Shown here piece by piece: positions 16,157-24,936 of a stretch of 64,000 bases of DNA. The notes below the pieces were generated by a model. It did no database searches and was not told the DNA's origin. It was given only the letters and a program-made list of their open reading frames with translations. A program made the position numbers and the translations under genes. The stretch lies in NCBI GenBank assembly GCA_945873065.1, contig CAMCBN010000001.1:62001-126000 (forward strand), in the 5' to 3' direction. This DNA is from an uncultured Candidatus Saccharibacteria bacterium (GTDB taxonomy: Bacteria; Patescibacteriota; Saccharimonadia; Saccharimonadales; Saccharimonadaceae). Position 1 is the stretch's first letter. Every line of letters begins with the position of its first letter.

Positions 16157-17335
16157 CTATTGGTGGGGCACATTGATAAATTCTTGTATTTTACCATCCG
16201 CCTTGAGCTGATTAACCTGTCGGTTGAGCTCTGTTAGTGGAATGAAGAGATAAGTGAAACGAACCTTATCCTCAGTCTTTTGGCTAACTTTGATGAAATA
16301 GTAACCCTTGTCGGTGCTGCTCTTGATCGGCCCCATGCGCTTGCCTGTTTCGAGCTTGGAAATGTCGGCGACTGATAGTCCATTATAGCTACTCGACTTG
16401 CTGACCAGTCCCGAGTCACCCACCTGTGGCTTGCTATTACCAGAGCCACCCAGTTTTGCGGCCACCTTGGCGAAATCGCCATCGGTCTGCTCTACAGACA
16501 TAGTCGCATTCGCCTGATAGTCGCTGGCTGTGCTATCTATCGCAAATGCTACCCGTGTTCGTATGATACTACGCCGCACTGCCTGGCGATAATCAGCTGG
16601 CGACCAGTTGTACATCATACGCGACGAAGCATCGTACGTCTCTTGGCTGATTTTGCCATTAGCGGTATTACGCTGCTGTTCGATCACCATATCGATGTCT
16701 TTTTCTGTCACTGTTATATTGTGTTGTCGCGCCAACTTGGATGCATATGTATCGATCAAGGCACGGTCGAGCGACTCACGCTTGATGTGATCGATCTGCG
16801 CTCGTCCATCAGCGCTATCTAGACGAATCTCGTCGTACCGACCCAAATAGTAGCGCGACCCCCGATATTGCACCAAATAATCGCTATATCGCACCAGTTC
16901 ACCATCGATCGATGCGACCGGCACTGGGAAGATTTGCGTCATACGGTATAGTAAGTTATTTGAACTTTGGGCGATGTACAACTGCTGCCAAGCTACGATC
17001 ACTAGCAAAATCACCGCAATTAGTGCCACTAGTAGCGTATTGATCACTATCTTACGACGTGGCACCTGTACTGGATACTTGAAACGTCGAGCTTTGGCTA
17101 GGATCTGCTCACGATGCTCGGCTACCGTCTCGTTGGTGATTTTTTCTAACTTCTGAGGAGTACTCGCAGAATCCTGATCCGCGCCCGAGCGAAGCCTTTT
17201 GGCGATGTTTGTTGGAGATAATTTCTTGAGGCGGCTCGACTTTGTAGTCTGTTTGCTTGATGATTTTGCCCGATGCGCCGAACGACCTGTTTCGTACCGA
17301 CTATGTGACGACTTTTTGTTGGCTGACAATTTCAT
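16157..17335 (-). CDS. Membrane-anchored SurA/PpiC-like foldase
   Basis: The 392-residue protein has a long basic cytosolic N-terminus (about 95 residues rich in Ser, Lys, Arg), one membrane span (IVINTLLVALIAVILLVIV), and an extracytoplasmic part resembling SurA/PrsA: an N-terminal chaperone region with YASKLARQHNITVTEKDID and a parvulin domain with GDSGLVSKSS and DKGYYFIKV. Parvulins catalyse prolyl cis-trans isomerisation and help fold secreted proteins. Its place inside the pilus cluster suggests it helps pilins or the secreted adhesin fold. It overlaps the PH-domain gene by 35 bases. Confidence 0.8.
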   Translation of the reverse strand: MKLSANKKSSHSRYETGRSAHRAKSSSKQTTKSSRLKKLSPTNIAKRLRSGADQDSASTPQKLEKITNETVAEHREQILAKARRFKYPVQVPRRKIVINTLLVALIAVILLVIVAWQQLYIAQSSNNLLYRMTQIFPVPVASIDGELVRYSDYLVQYRGSRYYLGRYDEIRLDSADGRAQIDHIKRESLDRALIDTYASKLARQHNITVTEKDIDMVIEQQRNTANGKISQETYDASSRMMYNWSPADYRQAVRRSIIRTRVAFAIDSTASDYQANATMSVEQTDGDFAKVAAKLGGSGNSKPQVGDSGLVSKSSSYNGLSVADISKLETGKRMGPIKSSTDKGYYFIKVSQKTEDKVRFTYLFIPLTELNRQVNQLKADGKIQEFINVPHQ

Positions 17336-17837
17336 CCTCTACTCCTTGTATTAACTCTGCGCGATTTACGGCATCTTGCAATTGATTATAGACGCGCGCC
17401 GGATGATCAACATTACGAATCACTAAATCGCCGACAAAGGTGCGGATAACGATCGTTCCGAAGTGAAACAGCTCACCCGACAACCCGGGTATATTATAAC
17501 TGATGTTTTGGACTTTCGCCAAACTTAACTCTACTACATCGATGCCAAAAAGTTTCTTTTGCGTCACCTGACGAATCCGTTGGTCAGTCACAATATAGTA
17601 AGTATATCGCCACAATACAAAATGATACGCAAACCCCACCAGCCCGACCGCTAACCCACCTAGCGGTAACAAAAACAATTCTAGTGTATCTTGCCAGATT
17701 AATGGTGGTATCGATAACACCGCTAGCGGTACCAATAGCATATAAAAACCTTTGCGCATCGCAATAATATGACGCCGAAATACAAACAACAACGTCTCAT
17801 CATCACGCTGTCCATTAAATGTCGTCGTATACGCCAT
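17301..17837 (-). CDS. Membrane protein with bacterial PH domain (bPH2/DUF304-like)
   Basis: A 178-residue protein with two adjacent membrane spans (about residues 30-75) and a C-terminal bacterial PH-like domain with YYIVTDQRIRQVTQKKLFG and ELSLAKVQNISYN, the typical signature of the YdbS/YdbT-type family. Function in the family is not settled; it is membrane-associated. It is the first gene after tRNA-Arg and overlaps the foldase gene by 35 bases, so it is co-expressed with the second half of the pilus locus. Confidence 0.85.
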   Translation of the reverse strand: MAYTTTFNGQRDDETLLFVFRRHIIAMRKGFYMLLVPLAVLSIPPLIWQDTLELFLLPLGGLAVGLVGFAYHFVLWRYTYYIVTDQRIRQVTQKKLFGIDVVELSLAKVQNISYNIPGLSGELFHFGTIVIRTFVGDLVIRNVDHPARVYNQLQDAVNRAELIQGVEDEIVSQQKVVT

Positions 17838-17928
17838 GACCCGCTACTGCGGACTGCGCCAGTAGTGCTCTTTAGGGGCACCCCTTGGCCGCCGCAATTT
17901 TTACCCTCTCTTCATCATAATCCCATAT

Positions 17929-18005
17929 TGGTACCCCGGATAGGAGTCGAACCTACAACCTTCTCCTTAGGACGGAGCCGCTCTATCCAATTGAGCTACC
18001 AGGGC
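17929..18005 (-). tRNA. tRNA-Arg (anticodon CCT)
   Basis: Minus-strand cloverleaf: acceptor GCCCTGG/CCGGGGT with two G-T pairs, D-stem GCTC/GAGC, anticodon loop GTCCTAA (anticodon CCT), T-arm GTAGG-TTCGACT-CCTAT, discriminator A and encoded CCA. The top anticodon-stem pair is a G-A mismatch. It lies inside the pilus cluster between pilC and the PH-domain gene. Confidence 0.93.
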
Positions 18006-18042
18006 GCACTATCAGTATATCACATACGCTATAGCCCAATCA

Positions 18043-19251
18043 CTAAGTGAGCTGGCCGACTAAATTGTATATTGGGAACAAAATAGCTCCAATCATACCA
18101 CCTGCTACTATCGCCAGCACTACCATCAATACTGGCTCGATCGCTGTTGAGATAGTACGTATTTCGTCGTTAAGTTCGTTTTCGTACACCTGTGCAGTCT
18201 TGCCCATCATTTCATCAATTTTACCAGATTGTTCACCGATCTTGATCATCTGTGGCACCATCGGCATAATATACTCTTCGCGACCTAGAGCCTGCGACAG
18301 AGCCCGCCCGCCTTTCACTTTATCGGCAGCTCGTTTGATCACTTCTTCAATGATAACGTTATTCACACCAGCGCTGGTAATATCGAGCATATCCAGCATC
18401 GGCACTCCCGATGCAAGAAGCGTCTGCCCTGTACGAGTGAACCGCGCCATATAAAGTTTACGGAACATACCGTTCACTAATGGCAAGTTCAGTTTCAAGG
18501 TATCGACCGCTCGCCGACCCGGCTCAGTTTTGGCGTATTGTCGACCAAAATACACGATAGCTACCAACGCCAACAGCTCAACCCACCAAAATGTTGCCGT
18601 AAAATCAGCCACTGCTATCAACGCCGAAGTCAGAAATGGTAGCTCTTTATTCATATCTTTGTACAATTTCTCGACCTGTGGCACCACTACTAACAGCATA
18701 AAGAGCATCACTGCCACGATCACCGCTAATACAATCCCCGGGTAGGTCATCGCGCCACGAATTTTGCTGATCATCGCCGCATCTTTTTCTTGTTGAGCAG
18801 CGATGCGCTTGAGAGATTCATCCAGTGTGCCCGATGCTTCACCGGCTGTCACTAGCGACAGGTAAATCTTATCAAATACTTCAGGATGCTTACCGAAGGC
18901 GTCTGATAGTTGTCGCCCCCCCTCGACATCAGCTATAACCTCTTGGACGATCTCTTGTAGTTTTTTATTCTGCGTTTGATCAAGTACTGTTCTCAAACTC
19001 TGAGCCAGTGGCAGCCCAGCGCCGATCAGCGTCGCTAACTGCCGAGTGAACATCACCTTATCTTTGGCGCGGATACGATTTCTCAAACTAGCGAACCATC
19101 CACCACTATCATCGACTTCGGTGATATTCAACGGTACAAAACCCTGTTCAGTCAACACACGAGCGGCAGCCATCTCAGATTCGGCCTGAACGATAGATTT
19201 CACGATACTATCAGTCGATTTGTCACGAGCTTCGTATGTAAACTTCTTCAT
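18043..19251 (-). CDS. pilC: Type IV pilus inner-membrane platform protein PilC
   Basis: PilC/GspF is the membrane platform on which the PilB and PilT motors act. The 402-residue protein has the two repeated T2SSF domains: the first with FTRQLATLIGAGLPLAQSL, the second with FTRTGQTLLASGVPMLDML, each followed by a long hydrophobic segment, and the terminal span VLAIVAGGMIGAILFPIYN. The N-terminal FTYEARDKSTDS segment is also typical. Length equals that of characterised PilC. It starts 3 bases after pilT, so the motor genes and the platform are coupled. Confidence 0.96.
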   Translation of the reverse strand: MKKFTYEARDKSTDSIVKSIVQAESEMAAARVLTEQGFVPLNITEVDDSGGWFASLRNRIRAKDKVMFTRQLATLIGAGLPLAQSLRTVLDQTQNKKLQEIVQEVIADVEGGRQLSDAFGKHPEVFDKIYLSLVTAGEASGTLDESLKRIAAQQEKDAAMISKIRGAMTYPGIVLAVIVAVMLFMLLVVVPQVEKLYKDMNKELPFLTSALIAVADFTATFWWVELLALVAIVYFGRQYAKTEPGRRAVDTLKLNLPLVNGMFRKLYMARFTRTGQTLLASGVPMLDMLDITSAGVNNVIIEEVIKRAADKVKGGRALSQALGREEYIMPMVPQMIKIGEQSGKIDEMMGKTAQVYENELNDEIRTISTAIEPVLMVVLAIVAGGMIGAILFPIYNLVGQLT

Positions 19252-19254
19252 GTA

Positions 19255-20325
19255 TTATCCTCGGATTAGTCGTTCAAATTCTGTTAGGTCGACAGCAAAT
19301 TCACGCGCGTCGTCGTAGGTAATCGTACCACTTTGCACCAAATTCACCAAAGTGCGGTCCATGGTCTGCATACCGAGGTCGGCCCCTGTCTGAATGATAG
19401 CATCCAGTTGATGAGTTTTTCCTTCACGAATGATGTTGCGCACTGCTGGATTAGCCACCAATACCTCTGCGGCCACCACACGGCCACCGCCGATCGCTGG
19501 CACCAAACGCTGTGAGCAAATCGCCATCAAGATATTACTGAGCTGCGCTCGAATTTGCGGCTGCTGGTGCGGCGGAAAGACATCAATCATACGGTCAATT
19601 GACTGCGCCGCTGAGTTGGTGTGAAGCGTCGCAAACACTAAGTGCCCGGTCTCGGCGATGGTGATCGCTGCCGAAATTGTCTCGAGGTCGCGCATCTCGC
19701 CGATCAGCACCACATCTGGATCCTGGCGCAGACTTGAACGCAAAGCCGCCGAGAATGAATAGGTATCGTAGTGGACCTCGCGCTGCACCACCACTGATTT
19801 TTTCGACTTATGCGTAAACTCAATTGGATCTTCGATGGTAATGATATGATGCGATTTTTCAGAGTTAATTTTGTCGACCAACGCCGCGAGAGTTGTCGAC
19901 TTACCCGAGCCAGTCGGACCAGTCACCAGCACTAAACCGCGCGGGAAATCGGCGAAAGTCGACACTACCGATGGCATGCCAAGCTCAGTCACCGACTTGA
20001 TCTCATTCGGAATCAGACGCAACGCCGCTGCTAGATTACCACGTTCATGAAAGGCGTTTACCCGGAAACGTCCAAGATTACCGAAGGCAAAGCTAAAATC
20101 AAACTCTTTATCTTTCAATAATATCTGCTGCTGATCCTGGTCGAGTATCGCGAACACCAGCTGCTCTACCTGCACCTCATCGAGCGGACCAAAACCATCA
20201 ACTGCTATCAGTGAACCATCGATACGTAACATCGGTGGGAGTCCTACCTGAATGTGTAAGTCGGAGGCACGACGCCGTACCACATCCTCTAGCAACACCT
20301 CTATACGCAACTCTCGATTTTCCAT
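19255..20325 (-). CDS. pilT: Type IV pilus retraction ATPase PilT
   Basis: A hexameric ATPase that depolymerises pili. The 356-residue protein has the Walker A GPTGSGKSTTL near residue 136, an Asp box and Walker B around DVVLIGEMRD, the His box in ETGHLVFATLHTNSA, and the PilT-specific AVRNIIREGKT segment near 300 that corresponds to the AIRNLIRE retraction motif. Length matches PilT and not PilB. It sits 14 bases after pilB and just before pilC. The presence of both motors indicates that the fibre can extend and retract, fitting twitching or DNA uptake. Confidence 0.96.
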   Translation of the reverse strand: MENRELRIEVLLEDVVRRRASDLHIQVGLPPMLRIDGSLIAVDGFGPLDEVQVEQLVFAILDQDQQQILLKDKEFDFSFAFGNLGRFRVNAFHERGNLAAALRLIPNEIKSVTELGMPSVVSTFADFPRGLVLVTGPTGSGKSTTLAALVDKINSEKSHHIITIEDPIEFTHKSKKSVVVQREVHYDTYSFSAALRSSLRQDPDVVLIGEMRDLETISAAITIAETGHLVFATLHTNSAAQSIDRMIDVFPPHQQPQIRAQLSNILMAICSQRLVPAIGGGRVVAAEVLVANPAVRNIIREGKTHQLDAIIQTGADLGMQTMDRTLVNLVQSGTITYDDAREFAVDLTEFERLIRG

Positions 20326-20339
20326 ATTCCCATCCTTTC

Positions 20340-22103
20340 TTATGCTATATCCGAAGTGACTCGATTCACTTCTTCTAATGTAGTTATGCCTTGTAATGCC
20401 TTGAGGTAACCATCTTGACGCATAGTGATCATACCCTGTTCGATAGCTTTCTTTTGGATAATGTTGCTTGAGGCACGACTAGTGATTAATTGTTGGATCT
20501 CTTCAGTCACATCCATCACCTCAAACAAGCCAGCCCGGCCACTATAACCGCGTGGTGAATTCGGCGTATCACGTCCTCGCACCAAGCGGTACGATTTTTG
20601 CCCAGCCAAAGGTAGATCACTGTAACCTAGATCTGCAGCGACCTTAGCTACTTCAGCCTTCGTCTTTGGCAAAAGATGTCCGACAGTCTGAATGATACTT
20701 TCTGTCTCGAGCTGATTCGACCAATAATTTTCGTGCTGCGCAGCAACACGTCGCACCAAGCGCTGTCCAATAATCGTATTAACCGTACTAGCGATCAAAA
20801 ACGGCTCAATATGCATGTCCAATAATCGCGGCAACACGCCAGCTGCTGAATTGGTGTGTAGAGTTGAAAACACTAAATGTCCAGTCAGCGCTGCTTGCAC
20901 CGCCAAGTTAGCGGTTTCGCTATCGCGGACCTCACCGACCATCACTACGTCTGGATCCTGGCGCAGAATACTACGCAAACCGTTGGCAAATGTCAGACCA
21001 ACGTCGCTATTGACCTGGATTTGATTGACACCCTCCATCTTGTATTCGACCGGGTCTTCTAGTGTAACAATGTTGATCGTGTCGTCTTTAATTTCTTTGA
21101 TGAGTGCATAGAGGCTCGTCGACTTACCCGAACCAGTCGGACCAGAAGTCAAAATCATGCCATTAGGCCTGTGAATCCCCTGGCGGATTAGACGCAAAGC
21201 TCGCCCCGCATAACCCATCTGCTCGAGCTCAAACGACGTACCAGTCTTGTCTAGCAGACGGATCACAACCTGCTCACCCCAAACCACCGGACTAATCGCG
21301 ATACGCAGGTCGACTTCCTTGTCGGCTACTTTAACAGCGAACTGTCCATCCTGCGGGATACGATGCTCATCAATTTTTAACTCCGACAAAATCTTGATCC
21401 GACTCACCAACGCCGGCTCGATGCTTTTGGGTAATTGCATGACTTCGCGCAACACACCGTCGACTCGACAACGAATTTTAAGTGACTTCTCGAGCGGCTC
21501 GATATGAATATCGCTAGCCCGACTTTTGACGGCATACTCTAAAATGGTACTCAACGCACGGCTTATTGGCGAATCCTGTACGATCGTCTTGATATCGCCT
21601 CGAGCCTCGGCAGCTGCTTCGGCTTGCGATACTTGCGCTGCCTCGTTCACACTGGTGAGATCGGTGCGATACTGCTCTAACACATGACGCACTCCTGCTT
21701 CTGAAGCCATGAAGACTTTCAGTGGGCGCTGGACACGGTTAGCTAGATAATCCACTGCTTGGACATTATTAGCATCGATCATCGCCACCGCCAAGCGGTT
21801 TTGTACCTCGGCTAGTGGCACGGCCATGAAACGCTCAGCGATATCCGATGGCAATAACGCCAAAATATCCTGGTCGACGATAGTATTAGTCAGATTGACA
21901 TATGGCACACCAGATACATGAGCTATTGCACGAGTCAATAACTCGTTATCGATCGCTGACTCTTTCGTCAAAATAGTTAGCAGTGGCTGCCCAGACTCCT
22001 CCGCCTCTTTGGTCGCTTCATCTAGACGTTTACGAGTGATCAACCCCTCATCAAGTAGGAGCTTGGTCAGTTTGTCTTGCATGTCACCCATCATCACCGC
22101 CAC
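20340..22103 (-). CDS. pilB: Type IV pilus extension ATPase PilB (no zinc cysteines)
   Basis: A 587-residue motor with the N-terminal GspE/PilB N1 domain (LLLDEGLITRKRLDEATKEA) and the ATPase core with Walker A GPTGSGKSTSLYAL, DPVEYKMEGVNQIQVN, Walker B DVVMVGEVRD and the His box HLVFSTLHTNSA. The tetra-cysteine zinc module found between core and C-terminus in most PilB/GspE proteins has no cysteines here, although the flanking GYSGRAGLFEV is intact. The GTG start follows GGGAGGTAAT; ATGs 3 and 4 codons later are alternatives. Gene order M-N-O-x-B-T-C is the standard one. Confidence 0.95.
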   Translation of the reverse strand: MAVMMGDMQDKLTKLLLDEGLITRKRLDEATKEAEESGQPLLTILTKESAIDNELLTRAIAHVSGVPYVNLTNTIVDQDILALLPSDIAERFMAVPLAEVQNRLAVAMIDANNVQAVDYLANRVQRPLKVFMASEAGVRHVLEQYRTDLTSVNEAAQVSQAEAAAEARGDIKTIVQDSPISRALSTILEYAVKSRASDIHIEPLEKSLKIRCRVDGVLREVMQLPKSIEPALVSRIKILSELKIDEHRIPQDGQFAVKVADKEVDLRIAISPVVWGEQVVIRLLDKTGTSFELEQMGYAGRALRLIRQGIHRPNGMILTSGPTGSGKSTSLYALIKEIKDDTINIVTLEDPVEYKMEGVNQIQVNSDVGLTFANGLRSILRQDPDVVMVGEVRDSETANLAVQAALTGHLVFSTLHTNSAAGVLPRLLDMHIEPFLIASTVNTIIGQRLVRRVAAQHENYWSNQLETESIIQTVGHLLPKTKAEVAKVAADLGYSDLPLAGQKSYRLVRGRDTPNSPRGYSGRAGLFEVMDVTEEIQQLITSRASSNIIQKKAIEQGMITMRQDGYLKALQGITTLEEVNRVTSDIA

Positions 22104-22112
22104 ATTACCTCC

Positions 22113-22349
22113 CTACTTATTCGCCTGACTGCCCTGTCCAATGATAGTCTCTACCGCTGGATTGATCGCGTCTTTGTTGAACACAGCAGTGTCAGGTTCA
22201 TCGATAGTATCAGGCACTTTTTCGACCATCTCAACCTTCTCTCCTTGTGGCGACACCCGCAACAGTGGAATGCTACTAGCCACAAAAAATGCCACCACCA
22301 CCGATATACTGGCGATCAAAATAACCATAGCAATATCACTTTTTTTCAT
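22113..22349 (-). CDS. Small membrane protein in the pilMNO-BTC operon
   Basis: A 78-residue protein with one N-terminal membrane helix (VILIASISVVVAFFVASSI) and an acidic periplasmic tail of about 45 residues. It sits where pilP would be in proteobacteria but has no lipoprotein signal and no similarity to PilP that I can see. It overlaps pilO by 4 bases (ATGA) and ends 9 bases before pilB, so it is translated with them. A structural role beside PilN/PilO is inferred from position only. Confidence 0.75.
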   Translation of the reverse strand: MKKSDIAMVILIASISVVVAFFVASSIPLLRVSPQGEKVEMVEKVPDTIDEPDTAVFNKDAINPAVETIIGQGSQANK

Positions 22350-23023
22350 GGCTTGACGTCCTTTTTCTTTAGCTCGATACTTTTAGCGGGTGAATAGTAT
22401 GCGTGAGCAGCGATCTTCATTGTGACCTTACTATCTGTCCGCTCAATCGTCGCACTATCTATCGTGATCACCCTGATCGATTTCTCAAACCGCTGCAATA
22501 GCTCCTTTAGCGCCGATGCATTCGTCGCTGACACCTCCATATTGAAATGAATTGTCTGCAAATCAGCGGTGCTATCATCGTTAGTATTACCAGTAGCGTC
22601 ATCAGATTGGTCCATGTTAAGTGAGTCGAGCGACAGCCCAGCTACCCCGTTCACCAACTTTTTTTGTAATGACGCTCCTAACGACAAGGAGTTATCCTCA
22701 GCTGGCAAAGCATCGAGCACCACCTGCAGAGCTTTCTCGTCGTTGTTGATGCGGCTAGCATTAAGACCAGAGTTAGTTTCTAACACCTTCAAGTCGCCAC
22801 GTAGCTTTTCGACAGCGGCATTATTGTTTTTGAGCGTAGATATAGCATCGTTCTTTTGCGACAAGATTTTTTCTTTGAATACGATCTGCTGCACCAAAAA
22901 CCACGAAATCACCAAAGCAAACCCGACTATCACCGAAGCTCCAGCCACCCACAAAAACATCACTCGACTTGAACGCTCGATCTGTTGCCGTTTGCGTACA
23001 ACGGTTTCTTGTTTCTTCGCCAT
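22346..23023 (-). CDS. pilO: PilO-like pilus alignment protein
   Basis: The 225-residue protein has a short basic N-terminus, one membrane helix (VMFLWVAGASVIVGFALVI), a coiled coil (about residues 50-90) and a small globular end with FNMEVSATNASALKELLQRFE, similar to the ferredoxin-like fold of PilO. PilO pairs with PilN to connect PilM in the cytosol to the outer parts of the machine. Sequence match is weak and the call rests on the M-N-O order, size and layout. It begins at the stop of pilN (1-base overlap). Confidence 0.82.
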   Translation of the reverse strand: MAKKQETVVRKRQQIERSSRVMFLWVAGASVIVGFALVISWFLVQQIVFKEKILSQKNDAISTLKNNNAAVEKLRGDLKVLETNSGLNASRINNDEKALQVVLDALPAEDNSLSLGASLQKKLVNGVAGLSLDSLNMDQSDDATGNTNDDSTADLQTIHFNMEVSATNASALKELLQRFEKSIRVITIDSATIERTDSKVTMKIAAHAYYSPAKSIELKKKDVKP

Positions 23024-23748
23024 TATGACTTCTCCTTATCGCTTGATCGCGGTGTGAACAGGCTGTCTGGTACATGCAATCGCGAATCAGTCACATCAGT
23101 ACTACCAGTCGGAGCCTCGATACGCACATTCTTTGAATTATTCGATAATAGCTCTTCTGGGTAGACGAAAGTCAACTTGAAACGCAATACCTTAGCACCG
23201 CTAGCATCCTCACCGTAACTCGTATCGCTCACAGTCACATCACTGGCAAGCTTGGTCGACTGTGATTGGTTGTTGCTATCGGTATACGTGATCTTGGTAT
23301 TAAGGATCATCTTTTTTAGTTTGTCGGTAGCTTCAAAGCTATTTGTAGCCGAACCTTCGATAGTTAGGCGAGTTTCGTTCGGGTCGAGACTGATCGTTGA
23401 CATTTTGATGTCGTTTGGTGCTGGCGGGTTGACCGCCTCAAGTACACTGAAAATGCGCGAGTTCATCATTTTGTTGTTGTGCATCGCTGATATCTGCGAC
23501 AACTGATGCTGAATAGTGATGATTTGATTGGCGTCTTTGACGTTGCTGAGCTTGTCGTACTCGCTTTTGATATCGTTGTTAGCCAACCATTCACGAGCGG
23601 TTTGTGTCCCAACATAGCCGATCAATAGCGCCACGATAACACCCGCAACGATACTGACTAAAATAGATAATGACACTACGCTATTACGCATACGCTGAGC
23701 GCGCAAATATTCACGTTTTACATCAGGAATTAAGTTGACCTCGATCAT
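23023..23748 (-). CDS. pilN: PilN-like pilus assembly protein
   Basis: The 241-residue protein starts with MIEVNLIPDVKREYLRAQR, matching the conserved INLLP segment of PilN that docks into PilM. A single membrane helix (about residues 25-48), a coiled coil and a globular extracytoplasmic domain follow. It overlaps pilM by 4 bases. The C-terminus after residue 210 is a Ser/Asp-rich extension not found in typical PilN. Confidence 0.88.
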   Translation of the reverse strand: MIEVNLIPDVKREYLRAQRMRNSVVSLSILVSIVAGVIVALLIGYVGTQTAREWLANNDIKSEYDKLSNVKDANQIITIQHQLSQISAMHNNKMMNSRIFSVLEAVNPPAPNDIKMSTISLDPNETRLTIEGSATNSFEATDKLKKMILNTKITYTDSNNQSQSTKLASDVTVSDTSYGEDASGAKVLRFKLTFVYPEELLSNNSKNVRIEAPTGSTDVTDSRLHVPDSLFTPRSSDKEKS

Positions 23749-24791
23749 GTTGTATTTCTCCGTTTCGCCAACCCAACGGCAGTAGCAAATTCAGCCGCCA
23801 CATGCGCCAGCTGTTCTTGGCTGGATTGTGGCATACTAACACCCTGCCATGGGTTACCTGGCGTAGCAGATACCGATACTTGCGCCGCGATATAATCACC
23901 AAAGTACGGGATCATCTGGCCAAAACCAGTCAGCGTGATCGTCGCTACTTGAGCATTGTTGTAACGAGTCTGGAAAAACTTAATCGACTTCGTCAGCTCG
24001 CTCGCAAAGCTATCAAGCGTCCCCTCGACTGCGCGTACGACTTGTCCATCGAGCCGGTCTTCTGCCAAGCCAAACTTGAGAATGAACTGTCGAGCTTGGT
24101 CTTCTTGTACGCTCAAATTTTGTACCGCCGCCTTAACGAAACTAGCCAATCCCGATGGTATAGTTCGCACAAGGCGTGGCGCACCACCATACACTATCGC
24201 TAGATCTGTTGACAGCTCACCGATGTCGATCAATAACGCCGCTTGCGTGTCTGTCTTTGCTGGCGCCAAAGCTCGCACCATCGCTATCGGATCTGGCTCG
24301 ATCGCAATGACATTCAATCCAAGCGACTCGATAAATTCCAGCCGATCCTCGCTATATGCCTTTGATACACTAGTGATCAACACCTCTTGCTGATCCTTGG
24401 CGCGCAGTGATGGGCCAAGCAACGCCCAGTCAACCTTCGCATCATCTGACATAGGTACGTATTGATCGATTTGGTACTTCATGGTTGCGCGTAGCTCTGC
24501 ATCGGCGATCTGCGGTACATCTACGATCGTAGTAAACGTTTTATTTGATGGCAAACCGATCGCTACATTTTTCGTCCGAATACCACTCTGGCCGATAGCC
24601 GTTGTGATTGTTTCACCCAAGCGGCGGCGTGCTTCTGGCGCATCGCTACCAGCGATCCGACGATCAATCGGCGCATACCCATGCGCCACTAGCTCCCATT
24701 GACTGTTTGTTGGTGCCAACTGCAATACTCGCACCGCATTCGTACCGATATCCAGTGCAAAGAAATCGCCCGACCCTTTTTGAAATTTCAT
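23745..24791 (-). CDS. pilM: Type IV pilus actin-like ATPase PilM
   Basis: The 348-residue cytosolic protein has an actin/FtsA-like fold: phosphate-1 loop FALDIGTNAVRVLQL, the PilM-typical YQIDQYVPMSDDAKVDW, phosphate-2 loop AALLIDIGELSTDLAIV, and an adenosine-binding region ATITLTGFGQMIPYFG. PilM recruits PilN and connects to the PilB/PilT motors. It is the first gene of the pilMNO-x-BTC operon. A TTGCCT/TATAAT promoter is only 8 bases from the ATG and its -10 is followed by GGGGAGGT, so the ribosome binding site lies where transcription should start. Confidence 0.95.
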   Translation of the reverse strand: MKFQKGSGDFFALDIGTNAVRVLQLAPTNSQWELVAHGYAPIDRRIAGSDAPEARRRLGETITTAIGQSGIRTKNVAIGLPSNKTFTTIVDVPQIADAELRATMKYQIDQYVPMSDDAKVDWALLGPSLRAKDQQEVLITSVSKAYSEDRLEFIESLGLNVIAIEPDPIAMVRALAPAKTDTQAALLIDIGELSTDLAIVYGGAPRLVRTIPSGLASFVKAAVQNLSVQEDQARQFILKFGLAEDRLDGQVVRAVEGTLDSFASELTKSIKFFQTRYNNAQVATITLTGFGQMIPYFGDYIAAQVSVSATPGNPWQGVSMPQSSQEQLAHVAAEFATAVGLAKRRNTT

Positions 24792-24799
24792 ACCTCCCC

Positions 24800-24829
24800 A
24801 TTATACATAAGCAACTTTCATTTAGGCAA
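24800..24829 (-). promoter_or_regulatory. Promoter of the pilM operon
   Basis: TTGCCT and a perfect TATAAT with an 18-base spacer; the hexamer ends 8 bases before the pilM start codon. Confidence 0.7.
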
Positions 24830-24936
24830 GAGGTTGATGCGACTTTATCGATTGAGCAAGCAATAGACCTCATTAGTTAGCCAAAATTCACCAATTAAGA
24901 GTTACCAAGAATATTGGTTTTTACTCTATATATAAA

